NCBI RefSeq assembly: GCF_025200925.1
Contig: NZ_CP104174.1
Span: 744,001 to 808,000 of the forward strand
Origin: Bradyrhizobium sp. CB1015
GTDB taxonomy: Bacteria; Pseudomonadota; Alphaproteobacteria; Rhizobiales; Xanthobacteraceae
Direction of reading: 5' to 3'
DNA length: 64,000 nt
The notes under the pieces were generated by a model that was not told the DNA's origin, made no database searches, and saw nothing but the letters and a program-made list of their open reading frames with translations. Shown here piece after piece: positions 25,014 to 35,824 of the stretch; the first letter of the stretch is position 1; each line of letters starts with the position of its first letter. The position numbers were made by a program, and so were the translations under genes.

Positions 25014-26213
25014 ATGAGCGGACCGGACGGAAGCGAGCAGTTCGTCAAAAAGCACGATTTCGTTCAGGTCAGCGCAATCGTCGGGCTTCTCGCCGCGGCG
25101 TTCGTTTTGTCCGGCTGCGACAAGCCGGCATCACAGGCTGCGGCTCCGCCACCGCCGCCGGTGACGGTCGCCCAGCCGGTCAAGCGCACGGTCACCGATT
25201 GGGACGAGTTCACCGGCCGCTTCGAGGCGGTGGAGGAGGTCCAGGTGCGCCCGCGGGTCGGCGGTTTCGTCAACTCGGTCGAGTTCCAGGACGGCGCCAT
25301 CGTGCGTCAGGGTGATCTGCTCTACGTGATCGATCCGCGCCCGTTCGAGGCGGTGGCCACTCAGGCCGAGGGCCAACTGTCCGACGCACGGGCGAAAGTG
25401 GAGCTTGCCAAGCGCGAGCTCGATCGTGGTCTCAATCTGGTGCAGACCAGCGCAGTCTCCGAGCAGGTCGTCGACCAGCGCCGCCAGGCCCTGCAGGCCG
25501 CGCACGCCGCCGAGATGCAGGCCGAAGGGGCGCTGAAGGCTGCCAAGCTCAATATCGAGTTCACGCATGTGGCTGCGCCGCTGACCGGCCGCGTCAGCCG
25601 GCATCTCGTCAGCCCCGGCAATCTCGTGCAGGGCAGCGACACCGGCACCTCGACGCTGCTCACTTCGATCGTCGCGCTCGATCCGATCTACATCTATTTC
25701 GACATGGATGAGGCGACGTTCATCAAGTACAGCAAACTGTGGTTCGAGGGACGGCGGCCAAGCTCGCGCGATACCGCAAACCCCGTGCAAGTGACGCTGG
25801 CCGGCGAGACCAAGCCCTCGCACGAGGGCACCGTCAATTTCCTCGACAATCGGCTCGACGTCTCGACCGGCACGCTGCGCAGCCGCGCGGTGGTCAAGAA
25901 CACCGATCTGTCGATCCTGCCCGGCCAGTTCGGCCGCGTCCGCCTGATCGGCAGCGCGCCTTACGAGGCGCTGCTGCTTCCGGACGCTGCGATCGCGACC
26001 GATCAGTCCCGCAAGATCGTCTTCGTGGTCAAGCCTGATGACACCGTCGAGGCACGGCCCGTGGTGCTCGGACCGCTCGACGACGGCCTGCGTGTGATCC
26101 GTGAAGGGCTGAAGGCCGACGACCGCGTCATCGTCAACGGCATCCAGCGCGCCCGCGTCGGCGCCAAGGTCGCTCCCCAGACCGCGCAAGCGCCGGCCGG
26201 TGGCAAGCCATGA
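25014..26213 (+). CDS. RND efflux periplasmic adaptor (membrane fusion protein), lipoprotein
   Basis: The 399-residue protein has a signal ending in lipobox VLSGC (Cys35), a Pro/Ala-rich linker (about 40-55), then barrel-sandwich and helical hairpin segments (RVGGFVNSVEFQDGAIVRQG, LLYVIDPRPFEAVATQAEGQ, VAAPLTGRVSRHLVSPGNLV), the AcrA/MexA pattern. It links an RND pump to an outer-membrane channel. The start at 25014 has GAGGA six bases upstream; in-frame starts at 24846 and 24999 are less likely. Its stop overlaps the pump gene start (ATGA). Confidence 0.93.
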   Translation: MSGPDGSEQFVKKHDFVQVSAIVGLLAAAFVLSGCDKPASQAAAPPPPPVTVAQPVKRTVTDWDEFTGRFEAVEEVQVRPRVGGFVNSVEFQDGAIVRQGDLLYVIDPRPFEAVATQAEGQLSDARAKVELAKRELDRGLNLVQTSAVSEQVVDQRRQALQAAHAAEMQAEGALKAAKLNIEFTHVAAPLTGRVSRHLVSPGNLVQGSDTGTSTLLTSIVALDPIYIYFDMDEATFIKYSKLWFEGRRPSSRDTANPVQVTLAGETKPSHEGTVNFLDNRLDVSTGTLRSRAVVKNTDLSILPGQFGRVRLIGSAPYEALLLPDAAIATDQSRKIVFVVKPDDTVEARPVVLGPLDDGLRVIREGLKADDRVIVNGIQRARVGAKVAPQTAQAPAGGKP

Positions 26214-29200
26214 ATCTCGGCCGTCTCTCCATCAACCAGCCCATTTTGGCGATGGTGCTGTCGATCGTGCTCCTGATCGTCGGCGCGCTCGCCTACACGA
26301 CACTGCCGGTCTCCGAATATCCGCAAGTGGTGCCGCCGACCGTCGTCGTCACGACGCAATATCCCGGCGCCTCCGCGCAGACCGTGTCCGACACGGTCGC
26401 AGCTCCCATCGAGCAGGAGATCAACGGCGTCGAGGACATGCTGTATCTCTACAGCCAGGCGACGTCGAACGGCCAGCTCACCATCACCGTCACCTTCAAG
26501 CTCGGCACCGATCTCGACAAGGCCCAGGTGCTGGTGCAGAACCGCGTCGCGATCGCCCAGCCGCGCCTGCCCGAGGAAGTGCAGCGCAACGGCGTTACCA
26601 CGCGCAAGAACTCGCCCGACATCCTGATGGTCGTGTTCATGCTGTCGCCTGACGACACCTTCGACCAGCTCTACATCTCGAATTACGCGCTGCTCCAGGT
26701 TCGCGACCAGCTGCTGCGCCTCGACGGCGTCGGCGACATCCAGATCTTCGGCGCCCGCGACTATTCGATGCGGCTGTGGCTCGATCCTGACCGGATCGCC
26801 AATCTCGGCCTGACCTCCGCCGAGGTGCTGGCCGCGATCCGCGCCCAGAACGTGCAGATCGCCGGCGGCCAGATTGCCGAGCCGCCGATCGCCGACCGCG
26901 CCTTCCAGCCCAATCTCACCTTCACCGGGCGTTTGAAGGACCAGAAGCAGTTCGAGGACATCCTGATCAAGGCAGGCTCCGACGGCCGGGTCGTTCGTTT
27001 GCGCGACGTCGCCCGCATCGAGCTCGGGGCGCTGGCCTATTCCACCAACAGCTTCCTGCTGCGCAAGTCGGCGGTGGCCATGCTGGTGACGCAGCGGCCC
27101 GGGTCGAACGCGCTCGCGACCGCAAAAAACATCTCCGACACCATGACGAGGCTCAAGGAAAGCTTTCCTAAGGGCCTCGACTACAATATCGGCTACAACC
27201 CGACCGAGTTCATCGCGCAGTCGGTTCACGAGCTGATCAAGACCATCTACGAGGCCATGCTGCTCGTGGTCGTCGTGGTGCTGGTGTTCCTGCAGGGCTG
27301 GCGGCCCGCGATCATTCCCATCATCGCGATCCCGGTCTCGCTGGTCGGCACCTTCGCGGTCATGGCGGCGCTGGGCTTCTCCATCAACAATCTCACCTTG
27401 TTCGGCCTCGTCCTCGCCGTCGGCATCGTGGTCGATGACGCCATCGTCGTGGTCGAGAATGTCGAGCGCCATCTCGAGCACGGCCTCAGTCGTCGCGATG
27501 CCGCGCTGAAGACGATGGAGGAGGTCGGCGGCGCGCTGGTCTCGATCGCGCTGGTGCTATGCGCGGTGTTCGTCCCGACCGCGTTCCTCGGCGGCATTTC
27601 CGGGCAATTCTTCCAGCAATTTGCCGTCACCATTGCGGTCGCGACCGCGATCTCCTGCTTCTGCTCGCTGACGCTGTCGCCGGCGCTGGCCTCGCAGATC
27701 CTTACGCCGCACGAAGAGAAGCGGCCGCCGGCCGCCTGGAATGTCATCGCGCGGGCGTGGGGTGCCTTCACCGGCGTGTTCAACCGACTGTTCGACCGGC
27801 TCTCGCACGGCTATGCAGGCCTTGCCAATTTCGTGATCCGCCATTCGGTGGTGATGCTCCTGATCTACGTCGTGCTGATCGGCAGCGCCGGCTGGCTGAT
27901 CGTGACCACGCCGCAGGGCTTCATCCCGGCGCAGGATCGCGGCTACGTCATCATATCCGTGCAATTGCCGGGTGCGGCATCGCTGGCGCGCACCACCGAG
28001 GTCGTGCGCGAGATCGAGCGGATCTCGCTGGATACGCCGGGCATCGTTCGCGTCGCCGCCTTTGCCGGTTTCTCCGGTGCCACCCGCACGCAGGCCGGCA
28101 ATGCGGCGGCGCTATTCCCCGTGTTCGACGAGCCGGAGGTGCGGCTGAAGAAGGGTCTGTCCGCCACCGCCATCACGGCCGAGCTGCGCAAACGGCTGTC
28201 CGCGATCCAGGGCGCTTTCATCATCGTGATTCCGCCGCCGGCCGTGCCCGGCATCGGCACCGGTGGCGGCTTTGCCATCCGCATCCAGGACCGCCAGGGC
28301 CGCGGGCCTGAAATGCTCGCTGCGGCCACCGACGAGCTTGTCGCCGCCGCGCGCAAATCGCCCTTGCTGCTTGGCCCCGCGGTGTTCTCGCCGTTCACGG
28401 CCAACACGCCGCAGCTTTTCGTCGATATCGACCGCACCAAGGCGCAGAAGCTGGGCGTGCCGATCTCCAACATCAACGAGACGATCCAGACCTATTTCGG
28501 ATCGACCTATGTCAACGACTTCAACCTGTTTGGCCGCACCTATCACGTCACCGCGCAGGCCGACTTTCCGTACCGAAAAGAACCGAGCGACCTTGCGCGT
28601 CTGCGCACGCGCAATGCTTCCGGCGATATGGTGATGCTCGGCAGCGTGGTCGAGTTCAAGGATGTCTCGGGACCCGACCGCGTCGCGCGCTACAATCTCT
28701 ACGCGGCGTCCGAGCTCCAGGGCGAGCCGGCGCCGGGCACCAGCTCGACCACCGCGCTCAACACCATCAAGCAGCTCGCGAACGACACCTTGCCGAGCGG
28801 CTTCACCTTCGAATGGACCGACCTGTCCTATCAGCAGGTCACCGGCGGCAATGCCGGTCTCTACGTGTTCCCGATCTGCGTGTTGTTCGTCTATCTCGTG
28901 CTCGCTGCGCAATATGGCAGCTGGACGCTGCCGTTCGCGGTGATTCTGATCGTGCCGATGTGCCTGCTCGCTGCCACCATCGGCGTGCGCATCATGGGCC
29001 AGGACGTCAACATCCTCACCCAGATCGGCTTCGTCGTGCTGGTAGGACTCGCGGCGAAGAACGCGATCCTGATCGTCGAATTCGCGCGCGACATCGAGAA
29101 CGAAGGCAAGCCGCGGCTGGAGGCCGTCATCGACGCCTGCCGCCTGCGCTTGCGGCCGATCCTGATGACGTCGTTCGCCTTCATCCTCGGCGTGCTGCCG

Positions 29201-29374
29201 CTGGTGATCTCGACCGGTTCCGGCTCCGAGATGCGCCAGGCCGTCGGCGTCGCCGTGTTCTTCGGCATGATCGGCGTCACCCTGTTCGGCCTTCTGTTCA
29301 CGCCGATCTTCTATGTCGTGGTGCGGAACCTGGCGGAAGGTCGGCGCCACAAGAAGCCGGAGGCGGCGGCCTGA
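26210..29374 (+). CDS. RND multidrug efflux transporter (HAE1 family)
   Basis: The 1054-residue pump has 12 membrane helices in the AcrB arrangement, two large periplasmic loops, NLTLFGLVLAVGIVVDDAIV near residue 390 carrying the proton-relay Asp pair, and DVNILTQIGFVVLVGLAAKNAIL in the second half with the conserved Lys. It exports amphiphilic compounds by proton motive force together with the adaptor encoded just upstream (4-base overlap). No outer-membrane TolC-like gene and no local regulator are present, so an unlinked channel is probably used. Confidence 0.95.
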   Translation: MNLGRLSINQPILAMVLSIVLLIVGALAYTTLPVSEYPQVVPPTVVVTTQYPGASAQTVSDTVAAPIEQEINGVEDMLYLYSQATSNGQLTITVTFKLGTDLDKAQVLVQNRVAIAQPRLPEEVQRNGVTTRKNSPDILMVVFMLSPDDTFDQLYISNYALLQVRDQLLRLDGVGDIQIFGARDYSMRLWLDPDRIANLGLTSAEVLAAIRAQNVQIAGGQIAEPPIADRAFQPNLTFTGRLKDQKQFEDILIKAGSDGRVVRLRDVARIELGALAYSTNSFLLRKSAVAMLVTQRPGSNALATAKNISDTMTRLKESFPKGLDYNIGYNPTEFIAQSVHELIKTIYEAMLLVVVVVLVFLQGWRPAIIPIIAIPVSLVGTFAVMAALGFSINNLTLFGLVLAVGIVVDDAIVVVENVERHLEHGLSRRDAALKTMEEVGGALVSIALVLCAVFVPTAFLGGISGQFFQQFAVTIAVATAISCFCSLTLSPALASQILTPHEEKRPPAAWNVIARAWGAFTGVFNRLFDRLSHGYAGLANFVIRHSVVMLLIYVVLIGSAGWLIVTTPQGFIPAQDRGYVIISVQLPGAASLARTTEVVREIERISLDTPGIVRVAAFAGFSGATRTQAGNAAALFPVFDEPEVRLKKGLSATAITAELRKRLSAIQGAFIIVIPPPAVPGIGTGGGFAIRIQDRQGRGPEMLAAATDELVAAARKSPLLLGPAVFSPFTANTPQLFVDIDRTKAQKLGVPISNINETIQTYFGSTYVNDFNLFGRTYHVTAQADFPYRKEPSDLARLRTRNASGDMVMLGSVVEFKDVSGPDRVARYNLYAASELQGEPAPGTSSTTALNTIKQLANDTLPSGFTFEWTDLSYQQVTGGNAGLYVFPICVLFVYLVLAAQYGSWTLPFAVILIVPMCLLAATIGVRIMGQDVNILTQIGFVVLVGLAAKNAILIVEFARDIENEGKPRLEAVIDACRLRLRPILMTSFAFILGVLPLVISTGSGSEMRQAVGVAVFFGMIGVTLFGLLFTPIFYVVVRNLAEGRRHKKPEAAA

Positions 29375-29413
29375 CGTCTGCCTCGATGGCCATAGTCGTC
29401 TCCGTACCCACCG

Positions 29414-29550
29414 CTGTCGTCCCCGCGGAGGCGGGGGCCCATAACCCCAGGGAGAAGTGTGGGGCGACTCAGTAACCCCGAGTCATCGCCGAACGTCTCC
29501 CTGTGGTTATGGGTCCAGGGCTCGCGCTCCGCGCGCCCCGGGACGACAGC
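29414..29550. repeat. Intergenic palindromic repeat, family B copy 3
   Basis: CTGTCGTCCCCGCGGAGGCG and GCGCCCCGGGACGACAG arms enclose CCCATAACCCCAGGGAGAAG and TCCCTGTGGTTATGGGTCC modules, as in the other family B copies. It follows the RND pump gene; 29551-29665 should contain the promoter of the receptor gene. Confidence 0.78.
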
Positions 29551-29665
29551 GGGAGCTTGGTGCGCAAAATCCCATACCTACGGCCAACATGAAACGGATG
29601 GGCGCACGCGGGGTTCTTCACTACTATCCGCGCGATTTCACAGAAGAATGCTGGGAGTTAAACAT

Positions 29666-30856
29666 ATGAAATCAGCACTTTGGGCCGCAGCGGCCTCGGC
29701 CCTCTTGATTGCGGTTCCTGCATCGGCGCAAGGCGTCAAGATCGGCATCCTCAACGACCAGTCCGGCGTCTATGCCGATTACGGCGGAAAATGGTCGGTC
29801 GAAGCGGCGAAGATGGCGATCGAGGATTTCGGCGGCGAGGTGCTCGGCCAGAAGATCGAGCTCGTCACCGCCGACCACCAGAACAAGCCGGATCTGGCGA
29901 GCTCGATCGCGCGGCGCTGGTACGACGTCGAGAATGTCGACATGATCACGGAGCTGACGACCTCCTCGGTTGCGCTCGCGATCCACGAGCTCTCCAAGGA
30001 AAAGAAGAAGATCGACATCGTCGTTGGCGCGGCGACCTCGCGGCTGACCGGCGATGCCTGCCAGCCCTATGGCTTCCACTGGGCCTACGACACCCGCGCG
30101 CTCGGCGTCGGCACCGGCGGTGCGCTGACGAAAGCCGGCGGCGACACCTGGTTCTTTCTCACCGCCGACTACGCCTTCGGCTACGCGCTGGAGAAAGACA
30201 CCAGCGAGATCGTCACCGCCAATGGCGGCAAGGTGCTCGGCTCGGTGCGCGTGCCGCTCAACTCCTCGGACTTTTCGTCCTTCCTGCTGCAGGCGCAAAG
30301 CTCGAAGGCGAAGATCGTCGGCCTCGCCAATGCCGGCCTCGACACCACCAATTCGATCAAGCAGGCGTCCGAGTTCGGCATCGTCTCCAGCGGCCAGAAG
30401 CTCGCAGGCCTCTTGATGACGCTTGCCGAAGTCAACGGCCTCGGCCTTCAGGCTGCGCAAGGGCTGGTGCTGACCGAAGGCTATTACTGGGATCTCAACG
30501 ACAAGACGCGCCATCTCGGCGAGCGCTTCCTCAAGCGCACCGGGCGGATGCCGAGCATGATCCACGCCGGCACCTATTCGGCGACGCTGAGCTACCTCAA
30601 GGCGGTCAAGGCCGCCGGGACCAAGGATCCGGATGCCGTCGCCAAGAAGCTGAAGGAGCTGCCGGTCGACGACGAGTTCGCGCAAGGCGGCAAGGTGCTC
30701 GAGAACGGCCGCATGGTCCACGACATGTATCTGTTCGAGGTCAAGAAGCCCTCGGAGTCGAAGAAGCCCTGGGACTATTACAAGCTGCTCGCCACCGTCC
30801 CCGGCGACAAGGCCTTCTTCACCGCCAAGGAGAGCGGCTGTCCGCTGACGAAGTGA
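29666..30856 (+). CDS. Orphan ABC transporter substrate-binding protein (Peripla_BP_6 type), copy 1
   Basis: The 396-residue protein has a Sec signal (MKSALWAAAASALLIAVPAS, cleavage after ASA near 22) and a branched-chain-amino-acid-type receptor fold (VKIGILNDQSGVYADYGGKW, SDFSSFLLQAQSSKAKIVGL). The start at 29666 has a GGGAG site eight bases upstream. No permease or ATPase gene is adjacent, so it must share a transporter encoded elsewhere. It is clearly paralogous to the receptor at 53073-54278 (shared EDFGGEVLG, SDFSSFLLQAQ, KKPSES and YKLLATVPG). In related organisms such receptors often bind aromatic or other carboxylic acids; the ligand here is unknown. Confidence 0.9.
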   Translation: MKSALWAAAASALLIAVPASAQGVKIGILNDQSGVYADYGGKWSVEAAKMAIEDFGGEVLGQKIELVTADHQNKPDLASSIARRWYDVENVDMITELTTSSVALAIHELSKEKKKIDIVVGAATSRLTGDACQPYGFHWAYDTRALGVGTGGALTKAGGDTWFFLTADYAFGYALEKDTSEIVTANGGKVLGSVRVPLNSSDFSSFLLQAQSSKAKIVGLANAGLDTTNSIKQASEFGIVSSGQKLAGLLMTLAEVNGLGLQAAQGLVLTEGYYWDLNDKTRHLGERFLKRTGRMPSMIHAGTYSATLSYLKAVKAAGTKDPDAVAKKLKELPVDDEFAQGGKVLENGRMVHDMYLFEVKKPSESKKPWDYYKLLATVPGDKAFFTAKESGCPLTK

Positions 30857-30860
30857 CGCT

Positions 30861-30996
30861 CTCGTATCCTGGACGCGCTGCAGCGTGAAACGCTGCTGCG
30901 CAGAGCCGGGACCCACACTTCGTCGGACGTAGAGGCTCGACTGGGTCCCGGTTCAGCGGCGCAGCGTTACACGCTGCACCGCGCCCGGGACAGGTG
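30861..30996 (+). repeat. Intergenic palindromic repeat, family A copy 3
   Basis: CTCGTATCCTGGACGCGCTG with GCAGAGCCGGGACCCA on the left, and TGGGTCCCGGTTCAGCGGC with ACCGCGCCCGGGACAGGTG on the right, match family A copy 2 in order and orientation. It starts four bases after the receptor gene stop and lies before the convergent MAPEG gene. Confidence 0.75.
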
Positions 30997-31014
30997 CACG
31001 GGAGGTGGCGTACT

Positions 31015-31404
31015 TCACGACACCAACCGCAACACCACCGCCCCGAGCGCCCCGACCCACAGCGCCATGGCGGCGAGCGCCTGGATCGCGAAGCCCGTGC
31101 CGCGCTTGGCCGCTGCTTGCGAATAGCCGACGAAATAGACGATACGGCCGATGATCCAGATCGCGCCGATCCCCGCCGCAATGGCGTCGCTGATATAGAT
31201 CGCGAACAGCCAGAGCGCGGGCAGGACAATCGGCATCCATTCCAGCGTGTTCATCTGGGTGCGGAAGGCCCGCTCGAAATCCGGATGGCCCCCCATCGCG
31301 GGCACTTTGACGCCGGTCTTGGTGCGCGAGCGCGAGACGTTGATGGCGGTGAAGAAATAAAACGCGATCACCAGCAGCGTGACGAGGGCGGTGAGATGAT
31401 ACAT
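31015..31404 (-). CDS. MAPEG family membrane protein
   Basis: The 129-residue protein has four predicted membrane helices and the MAPEG pattern: SRSRTKTGVKVPAMGG, then FERAFRTQMNTLEWMPIVLP, which contains the glutathione-site Arg/Asn/Glu residues, and IIGRIVYFVGY. MAPEG proteins include membrane glutathione transferases and eicosanoid enzymes; bacterial roles are mostly undefined. ATG at 31404 is chosen over a TTG at 31419. Confidence 0.85.
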   Translation of the reverse strand: MYHLTALVTLLVIAFYFFTAINVSRSRTKTGVKVPAMGGHPDFERAFRTQMNTLEWMPIVLPALWLFAIYISDAIAAGIGAIWIIGRIVYFVGYSQAAAKRGTGFAIQALAAMALWVGALGAVVLRLVS

Positions 31405-31417
31405 CGCGAAATCCCCC

Positions 31418-31472
31418 AAAGCGTTTTCGAGCGAAGTGGATACCGGTTCGCGTCAAGAAAACGCGTCAAAAA
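31418..31472. repeat. Short palindromic repeat, family J
   Basis: AAAGCGTTTTCGAGCGAAGT continues with GGATACCGGTTCGCG and closes with AAGAAAACGCGTCAAAA, so GCGTTTTC pairs with GAAAACGC. From memory this is a recurring element in Bradyrhizobium. It lies immediately upstream of the MAPEG start, so it may overlap that gene's promoter or leader. Confidence 0.65.
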
Positions 31473-31494
31473 TAGAATCCACGCAAACCGCGCT

Positions 31495-32577
31495 TCAATA
31501 GCCGGTCAGCTCGAGATAGCCAACGCCGTCATGCGTCCCGGCAAAGTGGATCGGCCCTTCCCAGTACGAGAAGCCAGTCCCCATCCAGGCGTTCGGATTG
31601 AGCGGCTTGCAGAGGATCGAGAACGATCGCGACGGGATCGCGATCTGCCATTGCACCGGCAGCTCGCGTCCCGCGACTTCCGCCGTCGCCTTCGGCATCA
31701 TCTGGATGTCGCTGCCTGCAATCATCTGCGTCTCGCCGCTGGCGCTGATCCAATTGCCGAACGGATAATCCTTGCCGTCCTTCTGCCGCAGCCGGTACAG
31801 CATCAGCTTGTCGCCGGATGACAGATGCAGCGACAGCCAGTCCCAGCCAGTCTGGTCGGCGTCGAGCGGCTGGCTGCTCCATTCGCGGTCCATCCAGGCC
31901 CGGCCCGAGACGTCGATCGGCTTGTCGTCGATGCTGAGCGTACCGCGCGCGCGGTAGAACGGCTGGCTGTAATAATAGGACGCCTGCCCGCGCTCCGACT
32001 TGCGGCTGTAGCCGCGATCGCCCTGCAGCACGACCGGCCGGTCGGCGTCCAGCGTCAGCGCATAGCTGAAATCGGTGCTGGACGCCTTCAGCGTCAGCGG
32101 CGCCAAGGTGCGATCGTCGGGGCGCTCGAGACCCTTCATCTCCCAATCGTCGATCCATGCATCGAACGGCTTCGCCGTCACGCCGGCTTGTCTGACGCCA
32201 CCGCGTGAAAACGTTTCGGAGAAGCGGTGGGTGTCGGCGCGCGTCACCGCCGCATGCGCCATCCACACCTGCTGATTGGCCCAGCTTTCGCCTTGCGGAC
32301 CTGGCTGCGCCGCCTGGCGGAACAGCGTCCATTGCAGGCCGCAAGGAGCGCCGCTCGCATCGACGAGGTTTGCCGTGAGATACCACCACTCGATCCGAAA
32401 CTCCGGATGCGGTCCGTGATCGCCAGGAAAGACGAACGTCTTTCCTGGCGTCACCTTCGCAAAGCCGTTCGCTGTCTCGCCGAGCCCGGCATAGCCCTGC
32501 GCGGCCGCGCGGCGTGCGAGCGCCAGCGCAGCGATGCCGCCGGCGAAGCCGCGCCGCGTGATTCTTTCAGCGCTCAT
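31495..32577 (-). CDS. CrtC/AttH lipocalin-like domain protein, secreted
   Basis: The 360-residue protein has a short Tat-like N-terminus (ITRRGFAGGIAALALARRAA) and the AttH/CrtC domain: GDHGPHPEFRIEWWYLTANL, QWTLFRQA, GRAWMDREWSSQPL and GWDWLSLHL. The domain is a duplicated lipocalin-like beta barrel; CrtC members hydrate carotenoids, while AttH members accompany an ABC system. Overlap of 11 bases with the FtsX-type permease gene, and that gene's overlap with an ATPase gene, makes AttH-like function more likely than carotenoid chemistry. A periplasmic lipophilic-ligand role is inference. Confidence 0.85.
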   Translation of the reverse strand: MSAERITRRGFAGGIAALALARRAAAQGYAGLGETANGFAKVTPGKTFVFPGDHGPHPEFRIEWWYLTANLVDASGAPCGLQWTLFRQAAQPGPQGESWANQQVWMAHAAVTRADTHRFSETFSRGGVRQAGVTAKPFDAWIDDWEMKGLERPDDRTLAPLTLKASSTDFSYALTLDADRPVVLQGDRGYSRKSERGQASYYYSQPFYRARGTLSIDDKPIDVSGRAWMDREWSSQPLDADQTGWDWLSLHLSSGDKLMLYRLRQKDGKDYPFGNWISASGETQMIAGSDIQMMPKATAEVAGRELPVQWQIAIPSRSFSILCKPLNPNAWMGTGFSYWEGPIHFAGTHDGVGYLELTGY

Positions 32578-35025
32578 TGGCAAACACCTTGACGAGGTTC
32601 GCCGGCTGCATCCGCGCCAGCCGCACCATCGGCAGCAGCGCCGCAAGCAGCGAGGCGAAGAGCGCCACCGCGACCAGCTCCGCCAGCTGCAACGGGAAGA
32701 CATGGAACGGCAGGCGCCAGCCGAACGCTTTCACATTGACGATGGCGATGAGGCACCAGGCCACCACCAGTCCGAGCTTCACGGCCAGCAGCGCCGTGAA
32801 CAGCGCGACCGAGAGCGTCTTGGTCAGCTCGATCGCGGCAAGGCGCGGCCGCGTCAGGCCGATCGCCCACAGCGGCGCAAGCTGCGGCAGGCGGGAATTC
32901 GCCAGGGTCAGCAGGCTCGTGAGCAATGCGATGCCGGCGACGCCGAGCGTGAAGGCATTCAGCGCCGAGGTCACCGCAAAGGTGCGGTTGAAGATGCGGA
33001 TCGATTCCGCCTTCACCGTTGCCTGATCGGCGACGCTGCGGTCGTCGAGCCCGAACTGCTTCTGCAGGGCCGCGATCAGGCCGGGGATGTTCTCTCTCGC
33101 GACGATCAGGCCGATCCGGGTCTGCGGCGTCTGCGGAAACTGCCGGATCAGCGCGGCGACGTTGACTGTGAGCTGCCCTTTGGGGTTGCCGTAATCGGCA
33201 TAGATGCCGACGATGTCGAGCTCCCAGCTCCCGCCCGGCGCCGGCACCTCGAGGACGTCGCCGATCTGCACATTCAGCCGGCGGCTCAATTGCTCGCTGA
33301 TGAAGGCGGCATTGCCCGGCACCAGCCGGGTCCAGGCGCGCGGCGCGGTCTCGAGCAGCGGCCAGCGCTCGCGATAGAGCGCGTGATCGGGCAGGCCGAG
33401 CAATTCGACCGGTTGACCCTGGATTTGCACTTCGGCGCGTCCGCCCGAGAGGATCGCCTGAACATCGCTGCGATCCTTCAGCCAATTACGGATCGCGACG
33501 CCCTGCGCATTGTCGGAGGCGCTGACGTAGACGTCGGCGGCGAGCCGCCCGTTGAGCCAGCCGATGAAGGTGCGGCTGAAGGTCTCCACCATGGTGGACA
33601 CCCCGACATTGACGGCAAGCGCGAGCAAAAGCGCCATCAGCGCCAGCGACAGCCCGGAGAGCTGCTGCCGGCTGTCTGCCCAGAACCACAGCGCGAGCGG
33701 GCCTCGCGCGAGGCGCTGACCCGCGAGCAGGATGATGTCGAGGAAGGCCGGCAGGATCAGTGCCGCACCGAACATCAGCGCGGCCAGCACGCCGAACCCT
33801 GCGATCAGCGATTGCCCGTAGTAGAACAGCAGCAGCGCGACGGCGAACGCGCCGCAGGCGGCGCCGCTCTGCAGGATCAGCCAGCGGCGTTGCCGCTGCT
33901 GCCAGGCGCCCGGCTGCGCCGTCGCCAGCACCGGCATCCTGATGGCCTTGATCAGGCTGGTCGCTGCCGCCACAAGCGCACCCGCAACGCTGATGCCGAT
34001 CCCGGCGAGCCACCATTCGCCTCGCAAGCTGAGCTGCCCCGGAATCTGTGCGCCATAGAGCCCGCGCAGCGAGGCCGCGACATCGGGCAGCAGGGCGGCT
34101 GCGATGAAATAGCCGCAAGCGAGCCCGATCAGGCCTGCGACCAGCGCCAGCGCCACCAGCTCGATCACCAGCACGATGTTGACCAGCCGCGCCGAGGCGC
34201 CACAGGCGCGCAAGGTGCGCAGCATCGGCAGCCGCTGCTCGAAGGCAAGGCCCACGGCTGAATTGACGATGAACAGGCCGACGAAGAACGACAGTAAGCC
34301 GAACGCGGTGAGGTTCAGGTGAAAACTGTCGGTAAGACGCTCCAGCTCCGTCTCCGCATTCGGCTCTATCAGCTGCAACTGCTCGCCGACGACGCTCGCG
34401 AGCGATGCCGGCTTGCCCTTCGGCTTGCCGATCAGCAGCCGCGAGATCTGATCGGGCTTGTTCAGCAGCCGCTGTGCCACGCCGATATCGACCACGAGCA
34501 CACCGGGTGCGAGCTGCGGCTGCACGCGCAGCGGCGGCAGCTTTGCGCCGCTGCTGATCGCCGGGGCCGCGCCTTCCGCTTGTTGCAAGTCCCTCAGCGT
34601 CTCCCGGGCCACCAATGTCTGGCCGGGCGGAGCAACGAAGCTGCTGAGATCCGCGGCACCCAGGCGTGGCGCATTGCCGACATCGACCGGCAACGTGACC
34701 GGCTCGATGCCGAGCAGCCGCACCGGATGCCCGTTGATCTGGACACGTCCCTCCAGCACCGGCGACACCGGCCAGCCGGCGCGGCGGAGCTTTATGAACA
34801 GCTCCTGCGGGAAAGTCGCCGCATTGGGAGCGATCAGCATCGCCGTGCGCACGCCGCCGAACGTCGCCGCCGCGCGGTCATAGGCATTGCGGGCCTGCTG
34901 GTTGATGGCTTGCACCCCGCTCCACAGCGCGGTCGCCGCAATCAATCCGATGAGCAGCGTCGCGAATTGCATTTTATGGCGCCGCCAATGGCTGAGCAGC
35001 ACGGCGAGCACCCAGAGCGCGCGCC

Positions 35026-35029
<4 letters not shown>
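32567..35029 (-). CDS. FtsX/LolC-type ABC transporter permease, large (AttF/AttG-like fusion)
   Basis: The 820-residue protein has an N-terminal helix (about 20-42), a periplasmic domain, three helices near 245-345, a central helix pair near 385-430, a further helix near 450-480, a second periplasmic domain (about 490-690) and three C-terminal helices. This is the double FtsX topology of MacB/LolC-type mechanotransmission or lipoprotein-release systems. Two-gene systems such as AttF/AttG could be represented here by one fused permease. It overlaps the ATPase gene by four bases and the CrtC/AttH gene by 11, forming a tight operon on the minus strand. Confidence 0.88.
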
Positions 35030-35679
<650 letters not shown>

Positions 35680-35824
35680 GATGATGGCGCCGGACGGAAT
35701 TAACGGAATTGCTGCCTAGCACACCTGATGCGGAAATGCCGGGGTTGCGTTGGCCCTGAAGCCGCTGTTAGCTTCCAAGACGGCCAAATCAAAAAAGTGC
35801 CGAAAAAGACATACGGGGAGAATG

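Noticed and set aside
31495..32577. Carotenoid 1,2-hydratase (CrtC) of a photosynthesis cluster
   Set aside because: No other carotenoid or photosynthesis gene is nearby, and tight overlap with an FtsX permease and ATPase points to an AttH-like role.
32534..34261. A 575-residue open frame opposite the FtsX-type permease
   Set aside because: Composition is Arg/Gln/Asp-rich without domain features; it is a shadow of the permease gene.
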